Shown one piece after another: positions 12,653 to 24,209 of a DNA stretch of 64,000 nt; within the stretch, counting starts at the first letter, position 1; every line of letters begins with the position of its first letter. The stretch spans positions 1,067,786-1,131,785 of the forward strand of contig RPFO01000034.1 of assembly GCA_009746045.1 (NCBI GenBank). Reading direction: 5' to 3'. The DNA comes from Mesostigma viride. Its lineage: Eukaryota > Streptophyta > Mesostigmatophyceae > Mesostigmatales > Mesostigmataceae. The translations under genes were made by a program, and so were the position numbers. A model generated the notes under the pieces. The model did no database searches and was not told where the DNA came from. It saw only the letters and a list, made by a program, of their open reading frames with translations.

Positions 12653-12955
12653 ATATGGCCTGCCCTTGCAGGAAGTAGCCAAGAGTGTCATATGCCCCTT
12701 CTCAGGGATACTGACGGATGTGCTACATTTACTCCCAACGGAATTAATAATGTTACAATTCAATTCAATTATGATCAATGGCCCTGAGAAGGGGCCTGCA
12801 CATGGTTTTTAATACATTCTGCATGGGCTACAACCTGCAGGCGGGGGACGTAAACAGCCACCTACAGCTCTGGGTGCACAAGGTGCACTTGCACCTCCAT
12901 GTATTCCAGCAGCTAAGACTATACCACTAAATAAATATAATTAATTACACGCGGT
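12653..12955. repeat. Two opposed retroelement 3' ends
   Basis: 12653-12770 (+) carries the 3' box CCCTTGCAGGAAGTAGC, the string GTGCTACAT, an ACTCC-CAAC-GGAAT stem and a CAATT tail. From about 12780 the related 3' region appears in the opposite orientation (CCTGAGAAGGGGCC, then TGCACAAGGTGCACTTGCAC). Confidence 0.6.
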
Positions 12956-14700
12956 CCCACTGGGGACACGGCGGAGCACATGTGGGGCACTGCAAAAAGA
13001 ATAGGACCATAACTTGTAACTGGTTTGTGAAATAGATCCAGCAAGGTTTAACCCTATGCCAGCTAACTTCTTCGAAATGGACAAGCCAGCGCTACATAGA
13101 TTTCTCAATGTCGGGGCATCTCGATATCTAACTAGTTCGCAGCACTCGCAATCCCACTGTGCATGAGCACCACTAGTCCCTAAATATCCAATATATCCTA
13201 AACACCCGATCACTGGTGGCTAGATGCGGAACATGTGCATCACACAGATGATTTCACTCACCTCAGATCGACATGCACAGCATTGCACATTGCAAAACAC
13301 GTTGAGAAATTATTTGTCATACATTGTACATCTTGATATCTGTGATCTTGTCCCCAAATTCTATACTTTACAAATGATTATCAACATACATGGGCATGCA
13401 TACTAATTTGCTGGTCTCACGCTTTGTACAAAGTCCGGTGCATTGTGTTGAATCTATGGCCATGGAATGAATTTGCAGACTTTAGGGTTCTGTTGCAGCT
13501 GGACAATCGCAAGAGCTTCCTTGACTCCCCCAAAGTTATCATGGGTTATAACCCCCATTTTCTTGGCCCCACTGACATGTCAGCCCCGGCAGCCTGGGCA
13601 GTTACACATTCCTTCACAGCAGCTGCATGGTGCACAGAGAAAAGCACAAAGGCGCAATGTGCAACACAAGTGGCAGCTAGCTGAAGTTAGAAAATCATCC
13701 GTTGCCGGACTTTTTAACAGTAAATGCGATTGGCTTTCCATGGTTTAGCAAAACAGGGTTGGGCAAAAAGACCGGACATTACAAAGAGGGAAAAACAAAG
13801 TAACGTGGATGTGCACAACAAAAAATGCCTGCACACATACCAGGATGATTAGTTCAGCCAAGTTGACCTTTACCAGCGAGTGATTTGTTGACATTCTGCA
13901 TGATCAATGACCACCATTTCAAATACCTTAAACCTCCCAAAAGTAAATATCAAAACGTCATATTCCCCCTTCCAAACAAACTGTGGATTCGCAGCTGTTA
14001 GAGTTTTACTTGCTCCTTCAGCAAACTTGACCAGCTCTTACAACCACTAAGAAACTATTTTGTTGAACACAATCCCGCTCGTCCAGTAACAGACGTGGCA
14101 TTCAACATTTTCCTAATCCAACGTCGTTCAGCACACCCCATGACTCTTACAATAACTTCACCCCCAAGCATTGCCCACTTCACCTGGCACGCGCCGCTCA
14201 CTCCCACGACATAATCGGTTCGACACAAAACACCAACACAACCCCAACGTTGACGCCCCAACCACAGCAGCGCAGGTGATGCTGCTGAGCTGCTCACATT
14301 TCATCGGTCGCAGAACTGCACTCACCGCTCGTGTACACCTTTTCCTGCTCGATATGATACTGTCAACAATATAATTGCCAAGTTACTGTTGCATTCGTAG
14401 TCGCCCACCCTCTTTCTGCCTGCCCTTGCACCCAAAGGATAATGTCTTGGATTCCCGTACCTCTCTTTAGAATGATGTACCTCTGTGGTAGTGCAGCATA
14501 TGGTCGTATGCTTGTGTTGTATCTGTGTTAACTGCTCGCACAGCTCAACTCTCACTATTATGTTTATTATATCATGTGTATATACTATAGTACTTAGTAA
14601 ATCGTGTTCACTAGATATCTATGTAAACTGCTCGCAACTCTGAACTTTTACTCACCACTCCTTGTCGCCCACCGCGAGAATGACGTCCTGAATCCCCGTC
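12956..14700. other. Unassigned region
   Basis: AT-richer DNA with only short open frames on either strand. No domain, repeat family or splice-consistent exon was recognised. It lies between the FetB and FetA gene ends. Confidence 0.4.
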
Positions 14701-14707
14701 ACCCTCG

Positions 14708-17700
14708 TCAGCCTCGGACCCTCAAGCCCCCCATTTGCAGCCAATATGACGCAGGGGCAGCCGCTCTGCTCCGCACTACTTCCAATTCTACTCCCTTGTC
14801 GCCAGACCATTCACCTCGCATATCACCAAGGCTGGCACCCGCGGCGTCGCCGGAGGCCCCATGATGATCACACGTACTAGCATCCCCACGAAAAAAATCC
14901 GTGGCGGTGGCGTCGCCAGTAGCGGATGGCCCAGCCCCGTCACTCTCCATGGGTCCGTGACATGGGAAGGGGCTATCGGACGTCCTCGTGTCTGAAGATG
15001 GTGACGTCATGTCCCTGCCAGCGACTTGGGATGGGCTGCCATCCGCTTGCCGAGAGCCTGTCTGGGTGCCGTGTGCACCAAGCTCCAGGTCCCTGTCGGT
15101 ATAGAGAAATTTGACAGGGAAACAAGATACGCCACCCGATTTCATTATCAGGGCCTTGTTAGTAGCCGTGCTCATGAGTACGGGCTTGTAACCATCAGGT
15201 CCCGCACGAGGCATTAATCATAGAGAAATCACAGCGCAGCCACCATACAGGCTATCGAGCTATCAGGTTTATCGAGAACAGAGGTACTCGATGCGCAGGA
15301 ACACATGGTGACCTCCTGGATGATTGCCAGCTCTCGTGCACTGACTATTGCCAATGCCAAGCTTGCTACCCGCCGTCACAACGCTGTGCAATGAACAGCC
15401 AGGCTATAGCTAGCTTCTATCCTAGACACAATCCCAAGGCCAAGAAAGACACTCCCAGCCTAAACGTATCCATGAATTCAACATCGAATATATTTCCCAA
15501 CCGGGTTGTCTGCCGCAATTACCCAAGTACTGAGCACAGGGGTTCCCTTCATAGACCCCCCCCATTCACTCCTGATACTAGCACCAGGCATGCAGCGGCC
15601 TCTTTACACCAGAGAAAGGAACCAAAAACCATACAAAAAACACCAAAAGAACGCATAGTAGTATAAAAACCTACAGACAAACAACAACAGAGGAGCCGCC
15701 AAACTGCCCCGGCCCCCTTACCAGAGCAGCACGCGCTGCGCCTGGTCGTTGGAGTGGGTCACCCACACCAGGGTGGCGCCGCACGCGCGCAGGGTGGCCT
15801 CCACCCCGCGCGTGGAGGCCACGTCCAGCGCGCTGGTGGGCTCGTCCAGCAGAAGCACGTGGGGCCGGCTGGCCAGCGCCAGCGCCAGCGCGCACTTCTG
15901 CTGCTCGCCGCCACTCAGCTGCTCCCACGGCTTGTGGAAGCAGGCGGCCGCGTCCCACTGCCACCCGGACGATAGGGACAGAGCGTCCACTAGCAGCGAG
16001 GGGGGGAGGAGGGGGAGGAGGGAGAGGGCGGCGCGAGGTCTTCGAGGGAGGCGTATGCGGCGTGACGGCCGAGGGAAGCGCGACCGTGCGTCGACAGGTC
16101 AGCGCCGCGGCCTAGCCAGCGGAGCCAGCGCGATAGCTGGTGGCGGTGGCAGTGGCGGTGGCGGTGGCGGTGGCGGTGGCGGTGGCGGCGCCGGTGGCGG
16201 TGGCGGTGGCGGTGCATGGCGGTGGCGGTGGCGGTGGCGGTGGCGGTGGCGGTGGCGGTGGCGGTGGCGGTGGCGGTGGCGGTGGCGGTGGCGGTGGCGG
16301 TGGCGGTGGCGGTGGCGGTGGCGGTGGCGGTGGCGGTGGCGGTGGCGGTGGCGGTGGCGGTGGCGGTGGCGGTGGCGGTGGCGGTGGCGGGGGCGGTGGC
16401 GGGGGCGGGGGCGGGGGCGGGGGCGGGGGCGGTGGGGAAAGTAGATCAGGAGAGGCAGGCAATTCCATCCAGACAGGAATCTGCACTATTCTTATTAAGG
16501 AACTTCAGGAAAAGGAATACATATGTGGCCTACATCACGGTAATTGGTGCTAACTTAACGATGGTTGGTGCCTACGCAGAAACTAGCGCCTTATCTGTTG
16601 GGGCAGGGGGTTGGGGGGGCAGAAGAGAGAGAGCAAGAAAAGCGGGTCGATTTTGTTTCACCAGAAAAACTAAGTATGACATCTAATACTGCTTAATGTA
16701 ACAAGTACGTTTCCAAGAAAGCTTGACCGGTTTCATGACAAGATGGTGATGGGACGATTGGCAGTTCTGCGATGCCAGCAAATGAAGCAAGTGTCAGCAG
16801 CGACAAAGGAACGTGCCATACCTTGAGGTCCATGCCAGCTCATGGGAGTACTGAGGTATTGATACATGGCGCACATGGAGTAAGGAGGGACTACCAAATG
16901 AGGAATTATACATTCATTCTAATTTGGACATCTCGTGAAGTCCGAGTGGTGAGATCGACAGCATTGTAGTGATACAAGATGGTGGGGGTTGCCTGGCCCC
17001 AACGAGGCCGTTAGGGTTTGGGTACTGCAGTGCAGATTTACACATCAACCTCTTGAGGTAGCTGCCCACTACTAGTAAAAAAAATTAAATTAAATTATAA
17101 CATGCCTCCGTGGGGGGGTCATGTAGCACATATTCCATGATGGATGGGGTGGAGGAAGCCGCGTGATCGAACTATACTAACGCTAAGCTATCTAGAAAAT
17201 CCTAACTACACTACTCATCAAAACGCCTCCTCCGCTTGGGGGGAGGTGGCTTGCCCACAGGGTCGGGCGTGTGTGCCTTGACAATCTTCTTGCACCGCGT
17301 CTTGTCCTGCATGGCAGTCCAAAGACGGGAGAGAGAGTGGATGCGGTGCTCAAACTGGGCTGGGACCACTAGGTCGTCCAGCAACATCTGAACGTAGTTC
17401 GTGACAGGTTTCCCTACCCTTTTGGGAATGTCCTCGGGGCCAGGCCAGGTCAGAATGTGCCGCCCTGGCTGGCCAAGCCGCTGGGGGCCGGCCAGACCAA
17501 GGGTGGTGTCGACCTGGCTGGTGCGGGCAAGGTGTCCTACAAATGCTATCCTACGCTGCCTAATCTCGTCCGAAATACGAGGCATGCCATGATACAAAGA
17601 CTCTGATGACGGACGCTCGGAAAAATCTACCTGTCGGAGCATCCTGTAAACCGTGCCGTCTAGCCTAGCTGCCAGTTTGGGTGGGAGGGTCCACGCCTCG

Positions 17701-19422
17701 GCGCCATACGTGAGCACCGTGAGGACGAGGACCTTGAAGAGCATGCGCTTGCGGTGCCCGCCCAGGCCCTTCGAGCGCCAGTAGGGTGTGAGCGAACGGA
17801 GCTTGGCCCAGGCAAGGCCGATGCGGGTGTCCACATCGTCGGCGGTGTCAGGAAGCCAGCTCCCCAACAGCTTGAAGCGGTCGCGGAACGGGACCTCCGT
17901 CCCGTCGAGCAGGCGCGGCAGCGGTGGTTTACTGGAGGCCCCAATCACCATCGCCTCGGTTTTGACACTAATCTCCAGCCCCACCGCCCGCGCCTCCAGG
18001 CCCAGGCAGTCCAGCCAGGTCTGAATGTGCTCGGGGCTCTCGATGAGGGTGGTATCATCCGCATAAATCAGGTCGGCAAGGCGGTAACCAGGTCTAACCC
18101 CGCCGTGCTCTTTCACGTTAAGGATGTCCAAGCCTGGCTCGAACCCCTTAAGAGCAGTAAAGCGCGCACGTGCCCGGCGCATGACGTGATCCACGACAAT
18201 AATGAACAGGTATGGTGACAGGACACAACCTTGCCACACCCCGTGGTGAAGGGGGAATGGTGGGGTGGTGCCTTCCGCAGTCCGCACTACTGCCTGTGAG
18301 CCCTCATACAGTCGGCGAATGGCAGCGATAAACGCAGGTGGCACCCGATCCAGAGCTAGGATGGCCCAAAGAGCCTCCCAGAGAACCGTGTCAAAGGCTT
18401 TGATATAGTCAACAAAAATGAAGACCAGCGGCAAACTGTCAGGGGGAAGGCGACGCACCTCCTCCATCAATCGGCGCGCGACACTACTAGTACAACCCCC
18501 CCTATAGGCTTTACTTATCACGCATGCCTCCTGGATCCTGTCATGTGGAACCACCTAGGCACAGCGTGCATTACTGGCTTATGCAATTCCCGCTGGAGGC
18601 CATGGAGGATGCCGGGACAAAGGCTGTCCTCCAGCGAATTCCTGCTTGTGCCGCCTCGTCCCTCCTACCTGCCTCTAGTGTCCACAGTTTTTCATCCCAC
18701 GCAGTCCCGCCCATCGCTACCTCCTCCCTAATCTAATGTCCTCTCTTATCAACTCTCCCCCAGTTCTTCCTACCTACCTGTCTAGTGCCATCCCGTTGTG
18801 ATACACCAGGCGAAATTTATCACGAGCGCGCCCACGCACCCACGGTACCCGAGGCCCCGTCCGGTCCCGCGCTCCCTTTCTGTGCACCGCCAAGTTGGTG
18901 ATGAGCGAGCAGAGCTCGGCGGGGGTCTGCGAGTAGCCGGGGGAAGTGGGCACCTGCTGGTGGACGTAACACACCTGCAGGGTGGCAGGCGGCGGTAAAG
19001 CACAGCATTCATGAACACGTTAATAACGAATCGGTTTCATGCATGATCACCCGGCTCGCCTCATATAGGTACGCACGGCAACAAGAAGGACTCGGTGGGA
19101 ATAACGTAATTGGACATGTCAAGGTTCATACCCGCTGCCTCCATTCGTTGAAGCCCAATTCCCTGGGCGTTACGCCACCAAGGGTGAGCTCGCCACTGTC
19201 AACGGGCGCTAACAACGCTAAACACCTTAGCAAGCTGCTCTTCCCTCCTCCACTAGGGCCGGTGATTATAAGCCGCGCCCCAGACGGGATATCTGCGCTC
19301 AAGTCGGAAAAAATTACTCGCCGAACGGAGCTGCCTTCATCACTTCCGTTTGCATTAGCGTTACCGTCGGCGTTGCCTTCTACGGATCTTGAAAGGGAGA
19401 AGTGAGAAAAACATAGGCTCAT
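14708..19422 (-). CDS. FetA-like ABC transporter ATP-binding subunit
   Basis: Nucleotide-binding subunit expected to pair with the FetB-like permease. Exons (minus): 19422-19132, 18974-18836, 15989-15722, 15092-14708, totalling 1083 nt (360 aa). Walker A GPSGGGKSS (about residues 55-63), Q-loop YVHQQ (about 100-104), signature LSGGEQ (about 168-173), Walker B VLLLDEP (about 188-194), D-loop SALD, and H-loop WVTH (His about 222) are all present, so the protein could bind and hydrolyse ATP. The last exon adds a Ser/Gly/Asp-rich, poorly conserved tail; phase and GT-AG support it, but a stop at 15720 would also be possible. Two weak points remain. The donor at 18835 was chosen by phase among several options. 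The usual first beta-strand before Walker A is missing, so an upstream exon may exist: an acceptor at 19388 fits one. Confidence 0.84.
16140..16436. repeat. (GGTGGC)n hexanucleotide array in FetA intron
   Basis: About 48 units, degenerating to GGGGGC at the right end. It is in the intron 15990-18835, close to the acceptor of the LSGGEQ exon. It reads as poly-Gly or poly-Pro in several frames, which is not a protein. Confidence 0.95.
17075..18560 (-). pseudogene. 5'-truncated LINE reverse transcriptase inside a FetA intron
   Basis: An intact 447-codon frame (18554-17211) carries RT motifs FVDYIKAFD, HGVWQGCVLSPYLF and YADDTTLI, the thumb motif GSWLPDTADDVDTRIGLAW, LTYGAEAWTL, and a basic C-terminus. 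The endonuclease and the N-terminal RT fingers are absent, so the copy is 5'-truncated. The 3' end has a CCAC-loop stem relic (about 17104-17117) followed by an AAATT tail (about 17078-17096). It has the same orientation as the host gene. The frame is intact and the catalytic YADD is kept, which suggests a fairly young insertion. Confidence 0.85.
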
Positions 19423-19593
19423 TTAATTGTATTAGCGTTCTAGGAACATAACTAAGGCATGGTAAAGTTGGCAAACTAAAAATCCGTTCGAGGCAAACTC
19501 TTTTCCAATTGAGTTCAGCAAGCAGTGAAATTTAACAGAAGGTGTTTTGCCACGGCAAAATGGCTTTCATGCCCTCGAGCGACGACGCGCAAT

Positions 19594-19603
19594 AAAATGA
19601 AAC
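19594..19603. repeat. Left target-site duplication of foldback element
   Basis: AAAATGAAAC, directly abutting the first base of the left arm. An identical copy is at 27953-27962. Confidence 0.9.
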
Positions 19604-19639
19604 GAGTTTTTGTAAACATCAGACACTGATTTCTTCAGA

Positions 19640-19790
19640 CGATGCACAAGGCTGGGCGCGGCGCAGCGTGCGCAAGGCTGGCGTGCGCAAGGCTGGGGAG
19701 TGCGCGAGGCTGGGAGTGCGCAAGGCTGGGAGTGCATCGTGGCTGGGCGCGGCGCGGCAGCGTGCGCAAGGCTGGCGCGTAAAACTGCAA
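19640..19790. repeat. Subterminal GC-rich repeats of the foldback element
   Basis: GCGCAAGGCTGG-type units recur about eight times with variable spacing just inside the left end, and again inverted at about 27766-27916. Such subterminal clusters are common transposase-binding regions. Confidence 0.7.
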
Positions 19791-20509
19791 ACGACGTAAA
19801 TCGTATCGGCTGCCTTTGGACTTAGCCGAATTTCGTCGTCGATGCGAGTGGTGATGGCCGTTTAGATCTTAGTTTTTAACCCGACGGGTTTCCTTATGAT
19901 GCGTTCAAAATGGCAGCTGATGGCATGATTACTTAACATGTGGCGCGCGCAAAGAGCCTGTAGTCGTGCAGTTTACCCTCAATAATCAATCAATCTGAGT
20001 CTCGAGTCCACGTTGGAGTCCACTGACCCCCCGACTAGAATTTCCGACCCCCAATGTTGCACGCAAGCTATGCCTGCCATGCTTTTTCTATTTCCTAACA
20101 CCCACAGTTGGGGGATCATAGTCATTGACAATTTCTCCCCGTTGCTTTTTATGCTGCATATCCAACTATATCTGAGTAAGAGGGGTCGAGCGGATGACGC
20201 CGACATGGTTTGCATATACCTTCATAGTGGCTTCAAATCGTCATATTCTTGAAGCGCGGTCAGTTCAGCCCACAGAACCTTACGTACGTCTTACCAAGGT
20301 ACATGCACGGTGGGGACGCGGTCGGCCGGTCGGGGTTTGCCTGCTTTCTTTACCCAACCAGGGACATGTTCGTGATTTTCTTGCAGCGCTGGAAGATCAG
20401 TCCCGGGAAGAACCGCCTGCGACCCCTGGACCGTTCCGTTCCAACGATACCTGTGACTCTTCAGCATCAACGGTACGAATAGCACGAACCCGCCCACGTG
20501 CTTGGCCGC

Positions 20510-20616
20510 CATACCCGTTCCTAGTCATGCCATGCTCCTTCCTAGTCATGCCATGGTCGTTCCGAGTCATGCCATGGTCGTTCCTAGTCATGTCACTCCC
20601 GTTCCTAGTCATGCCA
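20510..20616. repeat. 21-bp tandem array, outer part (left arm)
   Basis: About five copies of the same 21-bp unit as the large array, split from it by the retroelement end at 20617-21060. The mirror copy is at 26940-27046. Confidence 0.9.
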
Positions 20617-21060
20617 TTAATTAATTAATTAATTAAAATGATAGCTCCGTTGGGAGCATATGTAACACATAGCCCTGAGAAAAGGGCATCTATGGGTTTG
20701 TAATACAATCAGGGCTACAACCTGCAGGTGGAGGATGTACAACTGTCACCTGCTCTGGGTGCACAAGGTGCACCTGCACCGCCATGATGGTTCATGCCTC
20801 CTTAACAAGCACAGGCACCCAGGGGGGGGCTTGAGGAGAGGGCCTAGAAGGCCTGCATGACATATGGGGTGGAGGGTATGTGGCTAGGCTATAGCTGGTG
20901 TACACATGGCATCTCAGCAGAGAGTAACTCCCTGCATAGGCATCGCATGGCTAAATTCTTAATGCATCATCCATGGGAGGTCCCATTGTAGGCTGGGCGC
21001 GGCTAAATACTGAAAGCATCATCCATGGGGGCCATTATGGGCGCACATGCGCGTGGGCCA
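20617..21060 (-). repeat. Retroelement 3' end nested in the 21-bp array
   Basis: TTAA tail (20617-20636), GCTCC/GGAGC stem-loop (20644-20657), then the shared 3' region with GCACAAGGTGCACCTGCACC (about 20760). It interrupts the 21-bp array in both arms at the mirrored site (26495-26939). Confidence 0.8.
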
Positions 21061-21872
21061 CGTCATGCCATACCCGTTCCTAGTCATGCCATGGCCGTTC
21101 CTAGTCATGCCATGGTCGTTCCGAGTCATGCCATACCCGTTCCTAGTCATGCCATGCCCGTTCCTAGTCATGCCATACTCGTTACTAGTCATGCCATGCC
21201 CGTTCCTAGTCATGCCATACCCGTTCCTAGTCATGCCATACCCGTTCCTAGTCATGCCATACCCGTTCCTAGTCATGCCATGCCCGTTCCTAGTCATGCC
21301 ATGGCCGTTCCTAGTCATGCCATGCCCGTTCCTAGTCATGCCACACCCGTTCCTAGTCATGCCATGCCCGTTCCTAGTCATGCCATACCCGTTCCTAGTC
21401 ATGCCATACCCGTTCCTAGTCATGCCATACCCGTTCCTAGTCATGCTGTACACGCTCCTAGTCATGCCACACCCGTTCCTAGTCATGCCATACCCGTTCC
21501 TAGTCATGCCATGGTCGTTCCGAGTCATGCCATACCCGTTCCGAGTCATGACATACTCATTCCTAGTCATGCCATACCCGTTCCTAGTCATGCTGTACCC
21601 GTTCCTAGTCATGCCATGGTCGTTCCGAGTCATGCCATACCCGTTCCGAGTCATGACATACTCATTCCTAGTCATGCCATACCCGTTCCTAGTCATGTTG
21701 TACACGTTCCTAGTCATGCCACACCCGTTCCTAGTCATGCCATGCCCGTTCCTAGTCATGCCATGCTCTTTCCTAGTCATGCCATACCTGTTCCTACTTC
21801 CTAGTCATGCCATACCCGTTCCTAGTCATGCTGTACACGTTCCTAGTCATGCCATGCCCGTTCCTACTCATG
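21061..21872. repeat. 21-bp tandem array, main part (left arm)
   Basis: About 38 copies of a unit reading CATACCCGTTCCTAGTCATG plus one C, with variants GCC, GTCGTTCCGAG and CTCATT. 21 is a multiple of 3, so all frames are open across it, giving long but meaningless repetitive translations on both strands. The mirror array is at 25684-26495. Confidence 0.95.
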
Positions 21873-22371
21873 TCATGGTTTTTACCTGTATGTCCTCTGC
21901 CCTTGGTGCCAGCGTTCTGTGAGCACCTCAATGTATGGTCTGTCGTGAGAACAATAATGGCAGTCTAGCCAACGTCGATACGTTCGAGTTGGGCTCATAG
22001 TTAGTTGGTTGTTGTCGACCCACACAATAGCTGTTGCTTGTGTTAATTGGGAAATGTGTTTTATTGCAGCTGAACATGTATCAAGCTTCATTGCAATCTA
22101 GCTGTCGCGAACGATTCCTCTAAATCATCTTTAGTGGTGATAGGTACCATTCGAGTGCCAACGGTGGAGACGTACAGGTTCTCACATAGAGGTGGGTTAA
22201 CTCGTAACAGTGCTATCAATTGCGTGCGATAAGAACGTGACTGCACCACGTGAACAAGAGACAATTATCAATATTATAATTAACAAACATCACGTGAGCA
22301 TTATTAAGTTTACATCATTTGCAGGTTGTTGCTTAGCACGCTTATAGACCATGTACCCCCTCTCACGGACA

Positions 22372-22860
22372 TTTAATTAATTAATTAATACCACGTGACT
22401 GCGTGAGCAGTATCCTCATGAAGGGAATGGATGACATGCGAAAGAAACTATCTAAGCACGGGTAGCAGGATTGTGGGCCCCGCGGCCGGTGGCACTGTGC
22501 CGACCGTAGCGGGTTACCCGAGGTGCCCCTACCGGACATTAATTAATTAATTAATAGACACGTGACTGCGTCACGTGAGCATAAGTCCTCAGTGGGAGGG
22601 GAACATGGGATGGAATGGATGGTATAAGCTATCTAGGTCCTAGTTACAGGGGTGTGGGCACCGCGGCCCGAATCGCTATGAATGCCATACTTGGTCACAC
22701 GCGGAGCCCCCACAGACTTGGGGGTGGTCTCCTTCATCACTACTTGCCATCTATCCTTGCGCACCATCTGCCTTAATATTACAGACTACCGGACATGTGT
22801 TACGTGATCTCCCAACGGAGTAACGCTTCAATTCAATGCAACTAATACGTTAGACAGTAT
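22372..22860 (-). repeat. LINE 3'-end fragments nested in the left arm
   Basis: Two TTAA tails (about 22374-22390 and 22539-22556), the palindromic stem CACGTGACTGCGTCACGTG (22559-22577), then the 3' part of the endonuclease-RT LINE. At 22690-22790 the end of its ORF (KPVGAPRVTKYGI region) is readable on the minus strand. Mirrored in the right arm near 24695-25184. Confidence 0.8.
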
Positions 22861-23345
22861 AATATTATCGTGACATGCATCACGTGAGCATAATGAATGC
22901 AATATCAAAGCGACTACCGGCGCAGGCCAGAAATCTGGAGAATATGTCAATATCAACAAGTACTAGGAGCATAGAGTGTACGCATTATGACTGTCCTGGT
23001 TAGCCTTGTACTCAGACCCTACGTGGATCATGCCACGACAAATGAGGGTCGTACACACAACTCTTGGTTTAGCTCCGAGACCATGCAGTCATTGGCAAAC
23101 TTTGGAATTACCTCTTTCTCGATACTGTGCCAAAATTCCAAAACAAAAGAGGTGGTATGGACACCTGTAAAGAGCCGGTATGGACACCCACAGCTCTGCA
23201 CACATCTTGATTATCCAAGCAATTAGTGTACAAGTGTTTCGCCTCCGTGGCTTACCATTATGCATCATCAGCACAACAAGTTTTAACAGTGATTGCAAAC
23301 CACGGTTTTTTATGTGTCATGCAAGGTCTACCAAAAGGCGGTGTC

Positions 23346-24209
23346 ACCATTGCATTTTTAGGCCCAAATGCATGTGTCACCCGAAATGCATCTAAACCTT
23401 AAACCTTCCTCAACCTTTTCATGAAACAATCAAAGGTTCATTACAATATCTGATTTTCTCGCCAACTAGTTTTGCCTGTTGGCTTAGCCCCCCCAACATG
23501 GCCCGGGTAGCACGTGTTCGCCGCCCTCATCAGGGGGAATAGTATCACATTTGGTCAATAGGCCATACCAAGTCATGCTTGTTGCCCCAACCAACTAGAG
23601 CATATTCTCAATGCCCATTCCCGCCATCCAAGCTATGCCTCCTGTTTACCGCCGCAACACCGGTTGCCAGCAGCCCATTACTCACTTCACCCGCCGCTTG
23701 CTACACAAGGCCTTGCCGCCTTGCCCAACATGCTGCCTGCTTCGCCTCGTTCGGCCGAATTTCGCAAGTAACCTTGCAGTTCCAAGTACCTCAGGTTTGC
23801 TTGACATTCCCCCTCCCTCACCCCCTCCCACCCCCCCTCCCTCCCTTTTAGAAGCTACATACACCGCTACGTTCAAGAAGTATAAGTATTTATCTATATA
23901 TTATACAAAGTTGACAAGATATTTATCACACACTTAGTTTCAGTTGGCTAACTCGCTTTCTATGTCGTGTGCCCAAGGGGCTTTTTGTTGTGCATCGATG
24001 AATTACGCCAGACATAGGTGTAACTTTTCTGTACATGTTCTTGTTGTCGCTCTGTTGACTTGTTGTCGCTTCACAGGCAATGCACTATTGTGTGGAAGGA
24101 CGCGCATCCCCTGGAGAAGATGCGACTGTACCATTTTGCCCAGCTTCAGTGGCAAATGAAGGTGAAGAATATGCGTTGTGGCCTTCTCCTCAGCTGGACG
24201 ATGGAGAAC
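23346..24209. other. Loop of the foldback element
   Basis: 864 unique bases between the arms. They contain a C-rich stretch (CCCTCCC-type, about 23811-23848) and no convincing frame or transposase motif. Confidence 0.6.

Noticed and set aside
16112-16686. Poly-Gly, poly-Pro and Ala-Val frames
   Set aside because: Hexanucleotide array inside a FetA intron.
19126-19422. FetA gene as a recent bacterial contaminant or pseudogene
   Set aside because: It is spliced with GT-AG introns and all catalytic motifs are intact across separate exons.
21019-21922. Three overlapping frames of over 250 codons (VPSHA, MTRNG, PFLVM repeats)
   Set aside because: A 21-bp satellite leaves all frames open; no start or splice context, and the mirror arm gives the same.
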